Virus record (IMG/VR): IMGVR_UViG_3300009152_000129
Coordinates: 1 to 31,409 of that record
Source of the DNA: a virus
Reading direction: 5' to 3' (one strand)
DNA: 31,409 nucleotides
A model generated the notes under the pieces. It ran no database searches, was not told the DNA's origin, and worked only from the letters and a program-made list of their open reading frames with translations. Made by a program: the position numbers and the translations under genes. Positions 1-5,964 of the stretch are shown here, one piece after another. Each line of letters opens with the position of its first letter. Within the stretch, counting starts at the first letter, position 1.

Positions 1-364
1 AACTCCAAACTGGTATTCCATCTGACAATACTTGTACCACACTTTCTGGAGTGTTTACTAGATTAACTTTCTGAAATTCATTGTTACACATAGCAGCATA
101 TAAATTCTGTGCATATGCATCACTGGATCTTACCTTCTCTAGAATCCAATCAGTGCTACACAAATCATATTCCATGTTGTTTTTCTTCCAGTCATCATTC
201 TCTTCGTTACTACGATGTCTTTCATCTATTAGATTGAAATAATCAAGCATAGCTGCTACATTACTACTATTTTCTGCGGTTTTTCCCTGCTCAGCCATAT
301 TCGCTAGATATCTTTCTTTTTGAAAAGTATTACGATGTGGGCTGCGGCTTAATTTAGTTAGCAT
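1..364 (-). CDS. Phage hypothetical protein, partial (C-terminus beyond window)
   Basis: An open frame of 121 codons runs from ATG at 364 off the left edge without a stop. The start lies inside the last codons of the kinase gene (stop at 354), and an AAGGA Shine-Dalgarno lies about 9 nt upstream, so the two are translationally coupled. The visible part is hydrophilic and rich in Asn, Glu and Lys, begins MLTKLSRSPHRNTFQKERYL, and has no signal peptide or membrane segment. It loosely recalls conserved hypothetical proteins of large phages, but I cannot assign a function. An alternative internal Met at 298 is in frame. Confidence 0.6.
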   Translation of the reverse strand, partial: MLTKLSRSPHRNTFQKERYLANMAEQGKTAENSSNVAAMLDYFNLIDERHRSNEENDDWKKNNMEYDLCSTDWILEKVRSSDAYAQNLYAAMCNNEFQKVNLVNTPESVVQVLSDGIPVWS

Positions 365-818
365 ACCAAATTTCCTTAAATCCTTCGGTTTCTGATGGAA
401 TTTCATAATTATCAATCATTGATGATACAGCACTCCATGGAATATTTTTTCCAATTCTATTGGCCAATCGCTGCTTCAATTCGCTAGTAGACGGAGTTTT
501 GAATGTAACGGCAATATGATAGTAATCTGGCAACATCTTAAATTTCTTTTTGCGACTGTTGACAGTTGTTGAGGTTTGATCCCAAATAACATCCAGTTCA
601 CGCTCACGAGCGTTGACTACATCTTGTGTCATTAGCTTGACGGCAGTGGGCATATATTCATCAAATACTTCACTGTATGTTTTTCCTACCGCAGCAGCAT
701 ATTTTTCAACATGAGCATCAGTAGATACTATCACACAATCATTTAGCCAAGTTTGTGTTGCAATCCAGGTGGACTTACCACTACCCGGGACTCCGACTAA
801 TTGATAACATGTTGGCAT
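354..818 (-). CDS. P-loop kinase-like ATPase (polynucleotide/nucleotide kinase type)
   Basis: A 154-aa protein with a clear Walker A motif near the N-terminus (GVPGSGKST, residues about 9-17), followed by a VSTDAHVE segment resembling the substrate/Asp motif of the T4 Pnkp 5'-kinase domain, and an Arg-rich lid region (LKQRLANRIGK). The size fits a lone kinase domain without the Pnkp phosphatase half. A TTG start at 824 is possible, but ATG at 818 overlaps the stop of the upstream gene as TAATG and has GGAG about 8 nt upstream, so I prefer it. Family knowledge: such AAA_33/zeta-toxin-like kinases phosphorylate nucleic acid ends, nucleotides or small molecules. The substrate here is unknown. 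RNA-end repair is only a guess from the neighbouring tRNA cluster. Confidence 0.75.
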   Translation of the reverse strand: MPTCYQLVGVPGSGKSTWIATQTWLNDCVIVSTDAHVEKYAAAVGKTYSEVFDEYMPTAVKLMTQDVVNARERELDVIWDQTSTTVNSRKKKFKMLPDYYHIAVTFKTPSTSELKQRLANRIGKNIPWSAVSSMIDNYEIPSETEGFKEIWYAN

Positions 819-1009
819 TACCAATTCTCCACACTTGATACCACGATCTCAAAAGTTCCCTCTATGTCATTGACGACTGTTTGTACTTTCATTGTAACTT
901 CTGCACCAATGCCGCTGATGTTATCAGAGTATAACTCAAATACTTGAGCATTTGGAAACTTTTCAATTAATTCACCAATTTTTTTGATGTCATCACGATG
1001 TAGAAACAT
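818..1009 (-). CDS. Small hypothetical protein (63 aa)
   Basis: Short ORF with a strong AAGGAG about 8 nt before its ATG. It overlaps the phosphatase gene upstream by 17 nt and the kinase downstream as TAATG. The first half (RDDIKKIGELIEKFPNAQVF) looks helical and the second half is beta-rich and ends VENW. Similar short proteins that begin with a helix and continue with polar strands are common in phage accessory operons. No function can be assigned. Confidence 0.6.
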   Translation of the reverse strand: MFLHRDDIKKIGELIEKFPNAQVFELYSDNISGIGAEVTMKVQTVVNDIEGTFEIVVSSVENW

Positions 1010-1481
1010 TGTTCTTGCTCCTTAAGTAATTGCGATATTCTTCTTGCCATCTATGCTCCGCCGGCGGCTCATATGGCAAACTCAATTCTTCCATCATTAG
1101 TCGCATAACACGAGTATTAGGACTGCGAAAGCCCTCTACCAACATAAATCCCATCTGTTCACCGACAGTAGCTACCGCGCCACTACGACTAACCCCCGCA
1201 TAGCAGTGTACTACTACATTAATATTTTTGTCAAGTGCATGACGCAATAATCTAACCAATTCTTTGGCCTGTTCTGTGCTAATAAACATTTCTGGATCAT
1301 CAGCCTCGTCACCATCCTCAATATCCAAGAATTCGAAATGGTGTGTTTCCTTGAATTCATGTTTTGGTTCTGGACGCCAACTAGCGGGATCTGTTATTTG
1401 GATCAGCATAGAGTTTGGTCCAGCATCGTGATGGAATCTTAGCGGTATATCAGCCGCTGCTACATTTTCAATCCAGGGCAT
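993..1481 (-). CDS. Dual-specificity/tyrosine phosphatase-like protein
   Basis: A 162-aa protein with the PTP signature HCYAGVSRS (HCx5RS; residues about 111-119), preceded by a VVV beta strand as in the cysteine phosphatase fold. The catalytic Cys and Arg are present, and an upstream acidic region around residues 50-62 could supply the general-acid Asp. The size matches compact DSPs. An AGGA sits 8 nt before ATG 1481. The family hydrolyses phosphoprotein, RNA 5'-triphosphate or phosphoinositide substrates, and the substrate cannot be read from sequence. It lies in one minus-strand operon with the kinase-like gene, so they may act on related substrates (inference). Confidence 0.85.
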   Translation of the reverse strand: MPWIENVAAADIPLRFHHDAGPNSMLIQITDPASWRPEPKHEFKETHHFEFLDIEDGDEADDPEMFISTEQAKELVRLLRHALDKNINVVVHCYAGVSRSGAVATVGEQMGFMLVEGFRSPNTRVMRLMMEELSLPYEPPAEHRWQEEYRNYLRSKNNVSTS

Positions 1482-1504
1482 TTTTATTTCCTATTGTTAA
1501 TCTC

Positions 1505-1681
1505 TTACTTACTACTGTATTTCCAGTCTACTACCTGCCAGTATCCTTCAGAATATTCTTCAATCTGACCCATGGCATTTATTCTAATATCCCCGTGAAC
1601 ATCAGTTGTTCTATTCAATAATACTACACTATGTTCTACTGTGTCAAGTTTGCTATCTTCCATATTTTTATTCTCCATCAT
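1505..1681 (-). CDS. Small hypothetical protein (58 aa)
   Basis: ORF from ATG 1681 to TAA 1505, with an alternative start at ATG 1678. It is acidic and polar, with a Trp-rich C-terminus (EGYWQVVDWKYSS). It fills the gap upstream of the phosphatase gene in the same orientation. No strong Shine-Dalgarno is visible and I do not recognise a family. Confidence 0.45.
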   Translation of the reverse strand: MMENKNMEDSKLDTVEHSVVLLNRTTDVHGDIRINAMGQIEEYSEGYWQVVDWKYSSK

Positions 1682-1780
1682 AACTATTTACTGCACTATT
1701 CAAGCACACAATATTATTGTGTACTTAAGTACATACAACGATATCTAATACAATCTTAAATAATCAAAAGGATATAAAAC
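1682..1780. promoter_or_regulatory. Divergent intergenic region with two abutting palindromes
   Basis: This gap separates the minus-strand operon (1-1681) from the plus-strand pair starting at 1781. A 17-bp palindrome lies at 1706-1722 (ACACAATA-T-TATTGTGT) and a perfect 14-bp palindrome at 1720-1733 (TGTACTTAAGTACA), sharing 3 bp. On the minus strand TTGTAT and TAATAT with 16 bp between them give a plausible promoter embedded in the palindromes. They could be operator sites for a dimeric repressor or RNA hairpins. This is inference. Confidence 0.45.
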
Positions 1781-2068
1781 ATGAGCAAAGATCGTGAATT
1801 ATTACAACGATATCTTCAAATTATAAATGAAGCTACTACTGTTATTGCAGAAAAATGGGGAGTTAGTGGTGCTGTTAATCCCAGTGAGCGCGGAAAGTAT
1901 GCTGGAAAAACAAAACAAGAATTATTGCGAGCATACAATGCACTTAAAAGAAGCGGCCCACATTCAAAAGATAGTAAAGAATACGGAAGAATGCGCGAAC
2001 TGGCATTTGCTATCCGTGCAAAAAGTAGTTGGGGTAAAGTTGCGGAAGAAGATTATCGCAATGAATAA
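1781..2068 (+). CDS. Hypothetical phage protein (95 aa)
   Basis: ORF with AAAAGGA about 9 nt before ATG. The protein is basic and mostly helical. Residues 38-95 contain a conserved-looking block (KYAGKTKQELLRAYNALK, then a Ser/Gly/Lys-rich turn, then FAIRAKSSWGKV). This arrangement resembles a conserved small protein of large phages, but I cannot name a function. It is one of only four plus-strand genes supported in the window and is coupled to the next ORF, which starts 2 nt after its stop. Confidence 0.65.
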   Translation: MSKDRELLQRYLQIINEATTVIAEKWGVSGAVNPSERGKYAGKTKQELLRAYNALKRSGPHSKDSKEYGRMRELAFAIRAKSSWGKVAEEDYRNE

Positions 2069-2070
2069 CC

Positions 2071-2274
2071 ATGAGTTGCTGCGAATATATAACTCTTACA
2101 GAATTAGGAGTAGGATCAATATTCGTCAAATACAGTGATATCATTAGCATAGAGCTTACTGGTCCATGTGCTAGTCGCATAACACTTAGCAATGGTTACA
2201 CAAAAATCGTAGCAGAAGAACCATGTGAGATTGTTCGTATCATCACACGAACTAAAAAATTATGCGAAAATTGA
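2071..2274 (+). CDS. Small hypothetical protein (67 aa)
   Basis: Starts 2 nt after the stop of the preceding plus-strand gene. It begins MSCCEYITLTELGVGSIFVK and has a beta-rich pattern (IFVKYSDIISIEL, RITLSNGYTKIVAEE) reminiscent of small beta-barrel proteins. No independent Shine-Dalgarno is obvious, so translational coupling is likely. It ends 8 nt before the 3' end of the convergent tRNA-Thr gene. Function unknown. Confidence 0.5.
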   Translation: MSCCEYITLTELGVGSIFVKYSDIISIELTGPCASRITLSNGYTKIVAEEPCEIVRIITRTKKLCEN

Positions 2275-2281
2275 TAGTTGG

Positions 2282-2352
2282 TGCCCCAACCTGGTTACGA
2301 TCCAGGGTCTCCGCATTACCAATACGGTGTACTACCATTGTACTATAAGGGC
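2282..2352 (-). tRNA. tRNA-Thr(GGU)
   Basis: Cloverleaf by eye: acceptor GCCCTTA/TTGGGGC with one mismatch, anticodon stem CCGTA/TGCGG around TTGGTAA (anticodon GGT), T-stem CCTGG/CCAGG. The T-loop is ATCGTAA rather than TTCRANY. No genomic CCA in register. Confidence 0.85.
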
Positions 2353-2359
2353 GAAAATT

Positions 2360-2391
2360 GTTTGGCTACTCTCACCACAAGAGCCCCAAAC
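2360..2391 (-). terminator. Stable hairpin upstream of tRNA-Thr
   Basis: A long hairpin (outer GTTTGG/CCAAAC, inner GGCTCT/AGAG-AGCC, loop TGTGGTG) followed by AATTTTC. It could be a weak terminator or a processing signal before tRNA-Thr. The decamer GCTCTTGTGG also occurs about 30 nt further upstream in the transcript. Confidence 0.35.
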
Positions 2392-2398
2392 TGAGTGG

Positions 2399-2503
2399 TT
2401 ACCCTGTCCACAAGAGCTTATCTAGGTCTGCCCTTGAACTCCCAGCAATGTTACGAGTCGCCCATGTAACGCGGGCCTCAGCAGCAGATTGCTTCGCCGA
2501 CAT
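2399..2503 (-). CDS. Possible 34-aa ORF
   Basis: A short ORF starting MSAKQSAAEARVTWATRNIA between tRNA-Gly and tRNA-Thr. Its composition is protein-like (amphipathic helix ending DLDKLLWTG), but no Shine-Dalgarno is visible and the surrounding sequence may simply be tRNA precursor spacer. Low confidence. Confidence 0.25.
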   Translation of the reverse strand: MSAKQSAAEARVTWATRNIAGSSRADLDKLLWTG

Positions 2504-2564
2504 CTTTATGGCATGATGTGTTTGCCCACTTTTGTTAACGCTCAAAGTGTAACGCGGGGATTGG

Positions 2565-2636
2565 AGCGGGTAGTCGGGGTCGAACCGACGACATTTTCCT
2601 TGGCAAGGAAACATTCTACCACTGAATTATACCCGC
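2565..2636 (-). tRNA. tRNA-Gly(GCC)
   Basis: Acceptor GCGGGTA/TACCCGC, U73 as usual for Gly, anticodon stem TTTCC/GGAAA around TTGCCAA (anticodon GCC), canonical T-loop TTCGACC. Confidence 0.93.
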
Positions 2637-2683
2637 AGTATTACTATTATTTACTATTTTCGTTCACTATGCAAATATTTTGG

Positions 2684-2772
2684 TGGACAGAGTGGGATTC
2701 GAACCCACGGACCTCTTTCGAAGCCGACAGTTTTCAAGACTGTTCCAATAAGCCGGACTCTGGCACCTGTCC
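2684..2772 (-). tRNA. tRNA-Ser(UGA)
   Basis: Class II tRNA with acceptor GGACAGG/TCTGTCC, anticodon stem ACAGT/ACTGT around CTTGAAA (anticodon TGA), a long variable arm and T-arm GTGGG/CCCAC. CCA is encoded (2681-2683). Residue 73 is A, whereas Ser tRNAs usually have G73. Confidence 0.9.
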
Positions 2773-2783
2773 TATAAATATGG

Positions 2784-2855
2784 TGGACCCGGGGAGGATC
2801 GAACTCCCACTAAAGGCTTGCAAAGCCCCTGTGCTCCCATTATCACTACGAGCCC
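2784..2855 (-). tRNA. tRNA-Ala(UGC)
   Basis: Acceptor GGGCTCG/CGGGTCC (G3:U70, the alanine identity pair), anticodon loop TTTGCAA (anticodon TGC), T-loop TTCGATC, CCA encoded at 2781-2783. Confidence 0.92.
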
Positions 2856-2912
2856 ACGTTGTTCGTTAACACACTACTTATCACATTGTACACCGTGTGT
2901 CATGGTGAAGTT

Positions 2913-2940
2913 TGGCGTCCCGTTACGGAGTCGAACCGCA
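2913..2940 (-). pseudogene. tRNA 3'-half remnant (T-arm, acceptor strand, CCA)
   Basis: The sequence reads as an intact T-arm (TGCGG-TTCGACT-CCGTA), acceptor strand ACGGGAC, G73 and CCA, but the upstream 50 nt contain no matching 5' acceptor strand, D-arm or anticodon arm. A matching GTCCCGT was not seen nearby. It sits just beyond the 5' end of the plus-strand HNH gene, so invasion or deletion by that element is the likely cause (inference). Confidence 0.55.
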
Positions 2941-3070
2941 AATATGCCGAAACTCTATCGTAATGATAAATAAACATGAACCATAAGATTGTTTACTTGG
3001 AACTAAACAATCAACCACACGAGGAGTGATGGCTGTCTGGTTCGCAAGTATTTATAACGAGGAGATTCAC

Positions 3071-3937
3071 ATGAATTATAAATCACCACTGTGCTCATGT
3101 ATAGCATGTCACGAAATAAAGTCCGCTAAAGGAATAAATTGTCATTTTTTGACTATGCACACTGATGCAGAAACTAAAAAACGTCTGGTAGGACGAGAGA
3201 ATAAAAAATCTCCAAACATGTCCAAACAGAAAGAAAAATGTGAACAAGACAGATTAGTATCATTTGAGAGATATCTGATATCTCCTAATCAATGTAAGTG
3301 TTGTAATGCGATATTATCGTATGATAAAAGAAAACAGAAATTTTGTGGACGTTCTTGTTCCGCATCTTATAACAATTCTAATCGTGATGAAACGATTAAA
3401 AATAAAACGATAGCGACTTTGAAAAATACTATCGCCACAAAATCTCAAATTAAAAATCAATTTGGAGTTTTTAATAGACGCACATCGTTTACTCCAGATG
3501 GTCCATACACTAAAATTTACTTATGTATATGTAAATATTCTGGGCAGAAATTTTATTCTGCAACTGTAAAAACCGTTCATCCAAATTTGACTATCTCTAA
3601 AGAAAGATACAATTATGCCTGCAAATTTACATTTGGAATATCAAATTACACAGAATGGTTCTCTACTGCAAGCGAACTGATAAGAAAACACGGATGGTAT
3701 TCCACTCCTGGTTCACGCAAAGGAACAACAAATTTAAATGGAATCAGCAGAGATCATCTTTATTCGGTGCATGATGGCTGGATAAATTCTGTTCCACCGC
3801 ACATATTACGTCATCCTGCAAATTGCAATTTAGTCACTCATAAAGAGAATCAATCAAAGAACAGAAAATCTAAAATAACTCTATATGAACTTTATGAGCG
3901 TATAGAAAGATTTAACAGAATTTATGGCGAGAGGTGA
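3071..3937 (+). CDS. HNH homing endonuclease with N-terminal zinc-binding region
   Basis: The start at ATG 3071 (288 aa) is chosen because GAGGAG precedes it by 6 nt; an in-frame ATG at 3026 lacks such a site. Cys pairs in the first 20 residues (CSCIAC) and again in CKCCNAIL...KFCGRSCSASYNN form two putative zinc knuckles. The C-terminal third has the HNH core: ISRDHLYSVHDGW, then ILRHPANCNLVTHKENQSK, with His, Asn and Lys in the expected order. Such free-standing endonucleases nick intron-less or tRNA targets and spread by repair. The gene opposes its tRNA neighbours, and its last codons and TGA lie inside the 3' end of tRNA-Trp. Confidence 0.85.
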   Translation: MNYKSPLCSCIACHEIKSAKGINCHFLTMHTDAETKKRLVGRENKKSPNMSKQKEKCEQDRLVSFERYLISPNQCKCCNAILSYDKRKQKFCGRSCSASYNNSNRDETIKNKTIATLKNTIATKSQIKNQFGVFNRRTSFTPDGPYTKIYLCICKYSGQKFYSATVKTVHPNLTISKERYNYACKFTFGISNYTEWFSTASELIRKHGWYSTPGSRKGTTNLNGISRDHLYSVHDGWINSVPPHILRHPANCNLVTHKENQSKNRKSKITLYELYERIERFNRIYGER

Positions 3938-4009
3938 GGGACTCGAACCCCCGTGGGTATTAACCGATGGTTTTGGAAACCATTGCAATCGCCGCTATGC
4001 GAACCTCTC
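3928..4009 (-). tRNA. tRNA with Trp anticodon (CCA) and a long variable arm
   Basis: Acceptor GAGAGGT/ACCTCTC, G73, CCA encoded at 3925-3927, anticodon stem ATGGT/ACCAT around TTCCAAA (anticodon CCA). The variable region is 14 nt with a GGT/ACC hairpin, class II-like, although tRNA-Trp is normally class I. The D-arm also resembles Ser/Tyr types. Its 3' end is overlapped by the HNH gene on the other strand. Confidence 0.8.
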
Positions 4010-4116
4010 ACTACGAATTCATATGGTTGATTATCACACTGTTTGTCCTAAAATACACAGAATGTCATGATGATGTTTATCATGATTCTAGTGAAAAAAA
4101 CTTTCACCAAAGAGCA

Positions 4117-4152
4117 TGAAAGACCGACATAATGCCATTATACCAGAGAGAC
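4117..4152 (-). pseudogene. tRNA-Glu-like 5'-half remnant
   Basis: The 5' strand, D-arm (GTATAATGGCATTAT) and 5' side of an anticodon arm ending CTTTCA (Glu anticodon UUC) are recognisable. Pairing then stops abruptly after the anticodon, and no acceptor complement follows within 100 nt. This is a truncated tRNA gene between tRNA-Ser and tRNA-Trp. Confidence 0.45.
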
Positions 4153-4163
4153 AATAATATTGG

Positions 4164-4250
4164 CGGAGAGTGTGGGAGTCGAACCCACTCAGCGGCTTCT
4201 AACCACCGTCGGATTAGCAATCCGATGCCTTACCATCCGGCCCACTCTCC
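4164..4250 (-). tRNA. tRNA-Ser(GCU)
   Basis: Class II: acceptor GGAGAGT/ACTCTCC, G73, CCA encoded, anticodon stem TCGGA/TCCGA around TTGCTAA (anticodon GCT), long variable arm, T-arm GTGGG/CCCAC. Confidence 0.94.
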
Positions 4251-4272
4251 TAAATCTTAACTATATCGTTGG

Positions 4273-4346
4273 TGCCCTAGGAGAGACTCGAACCCCCAGA
4301 ATTTACGTTCTAAGCGTAACACGTATACCAATTCCGTCACGTGAGC
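4273..4346 (-). tRNA. tRNA-Leu(UAG) with short variable loop
   Basis: Anticodon stem TTACG/CGTAA around CTTAGAA (anticodon TAG), a Leu-like D-arm (ACGGAATTGGTATACG), A73 and encoded CCA. Two acceptor mismatches (A5-A68, C6-U67). The variable region is only 5 nt, although Leu tRNAs are normally class II, so this may be degenerate. Confidence 0.75.
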
Positions 4347-4366
4347 TTGATTTCTATTTATCTTGG

Positions 4367-4439
4367 TGCTGCCTCGTGGGATCGAACCACGTTCCAAGGC
4401 TCTTCAGGCCTCCGCTATGACCACATCAGCTAAAGCAGC
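4367..4439 (-). tRNA. tRNA-Phe(GAA)
   Basis: Acceptor GCTGCTT/AGGCAGC, A73, CCA encoded, anticodon loop CTGAAGA (anticodon GAA), D-stem GCTG/TAGC, T-loop TTCGATC. Confidence 0.92.
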
Positions 4440-4449
4440 ATTAACTTGG

Positions 4450-4520
4450 TACCGAGTACTGGTTACGCTCCAGTGATTCACGATTATCAGTCGTGTATTT
4501 TACTATTAAATTAACCCGGC
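4450..4520 (-). tRNA. tRNA-Ile(GAU)
   Basis: Acceptor GCCGGGT/ACTCGGT, anticodon stem CACGA/TCGTG around CTGATAA (anticodon GAT), T-stem ACTGG/CCAGT with a non-canonical loop AGCGTAA, A73 and encoded CCA. The first 15 nt also encode the C-terminus and stop of the upstream endonuclease gene. Confidence 0.88.
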
Positions 4521-5255
4521 AATGAATTCTTTTGATAAATTTTTTTCTAAGATAACAATTACTTTAACCTGATTCTGTTCTTGTGCTAGACGAATTTTTT
4601 CTGCATCCAACTTTGCTTTGTAGTTGTTCTTAGGATCAAGATAAATCCCATGATCCACAAGATAGAAATCTGCAAAATAATTACGTCCATTGTATTTTAA
4701 TGCCTTAGGACGAATCCAACGAACATTCATTTCGGTGAGAATTTCAAAACATTTATATTCATAGGAACTTTGTAAAGTCGTTGAATTTCCAAATGAGTCA
4801 ATAACTTTATATTTTTTGCTTCTACCAGCATTTTCTCTATAACCGCCAAGCCCTCGTTCTTTGGCTTGCTTAGAACGTCTCTCACGTTCTGCACTAGTTA
4901 TTTCTTTGGCTATTATTCTACCAGATTCATATCCATTTTTTAATTTTTCAGCACTTCTGCGAATGATGTGATTAGTTTCTTTTGTCTGACCTTTGTTCCA
5001 AGAAGTATGTCCAACGGAATAATTTTTGTAAACTCTGTCTTTGTTTTGAGGACAAGTTCTTGTATGCTGAGTGTGACTAATTTTATTTTTGCAAATTTTA
5101 CCACAATACGCGCAGTTTAGACTTATCGGATCTGAAATTTTATTCCAGATAATTTTGCCGCCCTTGATGATACAACGACTGTGGTGTTTAGATAAATTAT
5201 TTGTCGTGAATTCATCTTTACAATTTATACAACAGTATCTTACTTTATTGTTCAT
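4506..5255 (-). CDS. PD-(D/E)XK (Vsr-like/EDxHD-type) homing endonuclease
   Basis: A 249-aa protein. The N-terminus has two Cys/His fingers (CCINC...HHSRC and CAYCG...HTRTC). Around residues 88-100 is a NUMOD-like GHTSWNKGQTKE motif. The C-terminal domain has the nuclease core: SYEYKCFE (Glu), YFADFYL (Asp) and YLDPKN (D-x-K). This matches the Vsr-related endonucleases associated with fractured phage genes. AGGAG precedes ATG 5255. The last residues (AGLI, stop TAA) are read through the first 15 nt of tRNA-Ile, and a truncated tRNA lies just upstream, as if the element had landed in a tRNA pair. Confidence 0.8.
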   Translation of the reverse strand: MNNKVRYCCINCKDEFTTNNLSKHHSRCIIKGGKIIWNKISDPISLNCAYCGKICKNKISHTQHTRTCPQNKDRVYKNYSVGHTSWNKGQTKETNHIIRRSAEKLKNGYESGRIIAKEITSAERERRSKQAKERGLGGYRENAGRSKKYKVIDSFGNSTTLQSSYEYKCFEILTEMNVRWIRPKALKYNGRNYFADFYLVDHGIYLDPKNNYKAKLDAEKIRLAQEQNQVKVIVILEKNLSKEFIAGLI

Positions 5256-5282
5256 GAATATTCTCCTAATCTATTTATCACA

Positions 5283-5318
5283 GATAAAGAGAATGCTCTA
5301 CCTTTGAGTTACGCGGGC
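5283..5318 (-). pseudogene. tRNA 5'-half remnant upstream of the endonuclease gene
   Basis: Reads GCCCGCG-TA, then a D-arm (CTC-AAAGGTA-GAG) and the 5' side of an anticodon arm (TTCTC TTT...). It then runs straight into the leader of the 4506-5255 endonuclease gene, with no 3' half. Lys-like by eye. Consistent with an element inserted at the anticodon loop. Confidence 0.5.
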
Positions 5319-5330
5319 AATTATAAAACA

Positions 5331-5382
5331 GGATGCTTATTTTTCAATTATAAGTTGAATTATAAGTTTGCTGAACGCATCC
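5331..5382. repeat. Short inverted repeat enclosing a direct repeat
   Basis: GGATGC at 5331 and GCATCC at 5377 enclose two copies of AATTATAAGTT. It may be an RNA hairpin between tRNA precursors. No U-tract is adjacent, so it is not an obvious terminator. Confidence 0.35.
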
Positions 5383-5392
5383 TAAAACTTGG

Positions 5393-5485
5393 ACCGTCGA
5401 ACAGGATTCGAACCTGCATCAGTATACAGTGATACCACTCCAAATTACCTTTGTTCTCGTTCGTAGCGAGAGAGGATACCGACGG
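5393..5485 (-). pseudogene. Aberrant composite tRNA-like gene
   Basis: A 3' half with a T-arm (GCAGG-TTCGAAT-CCTGT), acceptor strand TCGACGG, U73 and CCA pairs with a 5' strand CCGTCGG 85 nt away, giving a good 7-bp acceptor. The middle is abnormal: a perfect hairpin at 5455-5471 (TCTCG-CTACGAA-CGAGA) is identical in design to a tRNA-Arg(ACG) anticodon arm, and a second possible anticodon arm with an 8-nt loop (CTGTATAC) follows. No standard cloverleaf can be drawn. Confidence 0.5.
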
Positions 5486-5499
5486 ATTGTTATTACTGG

Positions 5500-5572
5500 G
5501 CAGACGCTACGGATACGAACCGTTCCCTACTCTTTCACGGAGAGTAATGCTTCCAACTACACCAAACGCTGC
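5500..5572 (-). tRNA. tRNA-His(GUG)
   Basis: G-1 at 5572 can face C73 at 5500, the histidine identity pair. Anticodon stem ACTCT/AGAGT around CCGTGAA (anticodon GTG), D-stem GTGT/GCAT. The acceptor pairs fully only if one base is bulged. CCA encoded. Confidence 0.82.
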
Positions 5573-5586
5573 ACTGAATTTTTTGG

Positions 5587-5659
5587 CGGTCTTAGGGGGT
5601 AACGATCCCCACTCTTACGGCGTGACAAGCCGTCGTGCGTCCATGAACACTTTAAGACC
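5587..5659 (-). tRNA. tRNA-Asp(GUC)
   Basis: Acceptor GGTCTTA/TAAGACC, G73, CCA encoded, anticodon stem ACGGC/GCCGT around TTGTCAC (anticodon GTC). The T-loop is ATCGTTA, with A54 and U58. Confidence 0.9.
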
Positions 5660-5668
5660 TAAATTTGG

Positions 5669-5944
5669 TAGGACCAGCGAGGTTCGAACTCGCGACCAAC
5701 GGATTAACTTACCACTATAGTTTTCACCACCAGATCGCTCTGTTTGTGGTCTGGACTATACCTTCATCATAGCATTTCTGCCTTAGATGCCCGCCGTCTA
5801 GTCTCTACACGTTCCCATTACTGGGCTTCGCTCGGTATCGCCATTTTACAGGGTTCACCGAATTTGACGGGTTCTACTTACAAAATTTCTTTTGTAGCAC
5901 TCCTATTTTAAAGTCCGCTGCTCTACCGGCTGAGCTATAGTCCC
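5669..5944 (-). tRNA. tRNA-Lys(UUU) interrupted by a group I intron
   Basis: The exons join to acceptor GGGACTA/TGGTCCT, D-stem GCTC/GAGC, anticodon stem GCGGA/TCCGT around CTTTTAA (anticodon TTT) and T-arm GCGAG/CTCGC, with A73 and CCA at 5666-5668. The 5' exon spans 5911-5944 and the 3' exon 5669-5707. A consensus promoter lies just upstream at 5965-5993. Confidence 0.88.
5708..5910 (-). ncRNA. Group I intron in tRNA-Lys anticodon loop
   Basis: A 203-nt intron without an ORF. The 5' exon ends in U and the intron ends in G, as group I splicing requires. P7 can form from AGACTA and TATAGTC, P8 from GCAT/ATGC around CTAAGGCAGAA, P9 from CCAGA/TCTGG. The core (TACCGAGCGAAGCCCAG, GGGAACGTGTAGAGACT, CTAAGGCAGAAATGCTATG) is shared with the intron at 13604-13798. 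Exact junctions are inferred from cloverleaf restoration. Confidence 0.85.
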
Positions 5945-5964
5945 TCTATCAAACAACAGAACAC

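Noticed and set aside
2912-4152. A third intron-split tRNA (Glu) spanning the plus-strand HNH gene
   Set aside because: The two half-tRNAs do not have complementary anticodon stems, no group I core sequence lies between them, and an intact tRNA-Trp gene is in the interval.
5337-5370. CRISPR-like repeat (AATTATAAGTT twice)
   Set aside because: Only two short copies with no spacer structure.
4160-5720. Plus-strand ORFs at 4160-4420 and 5451-5720
   Set aside because: They are antisense readings of tRNA genes (conserved T-arm sequence mimics coding frames); no ribosome sites.
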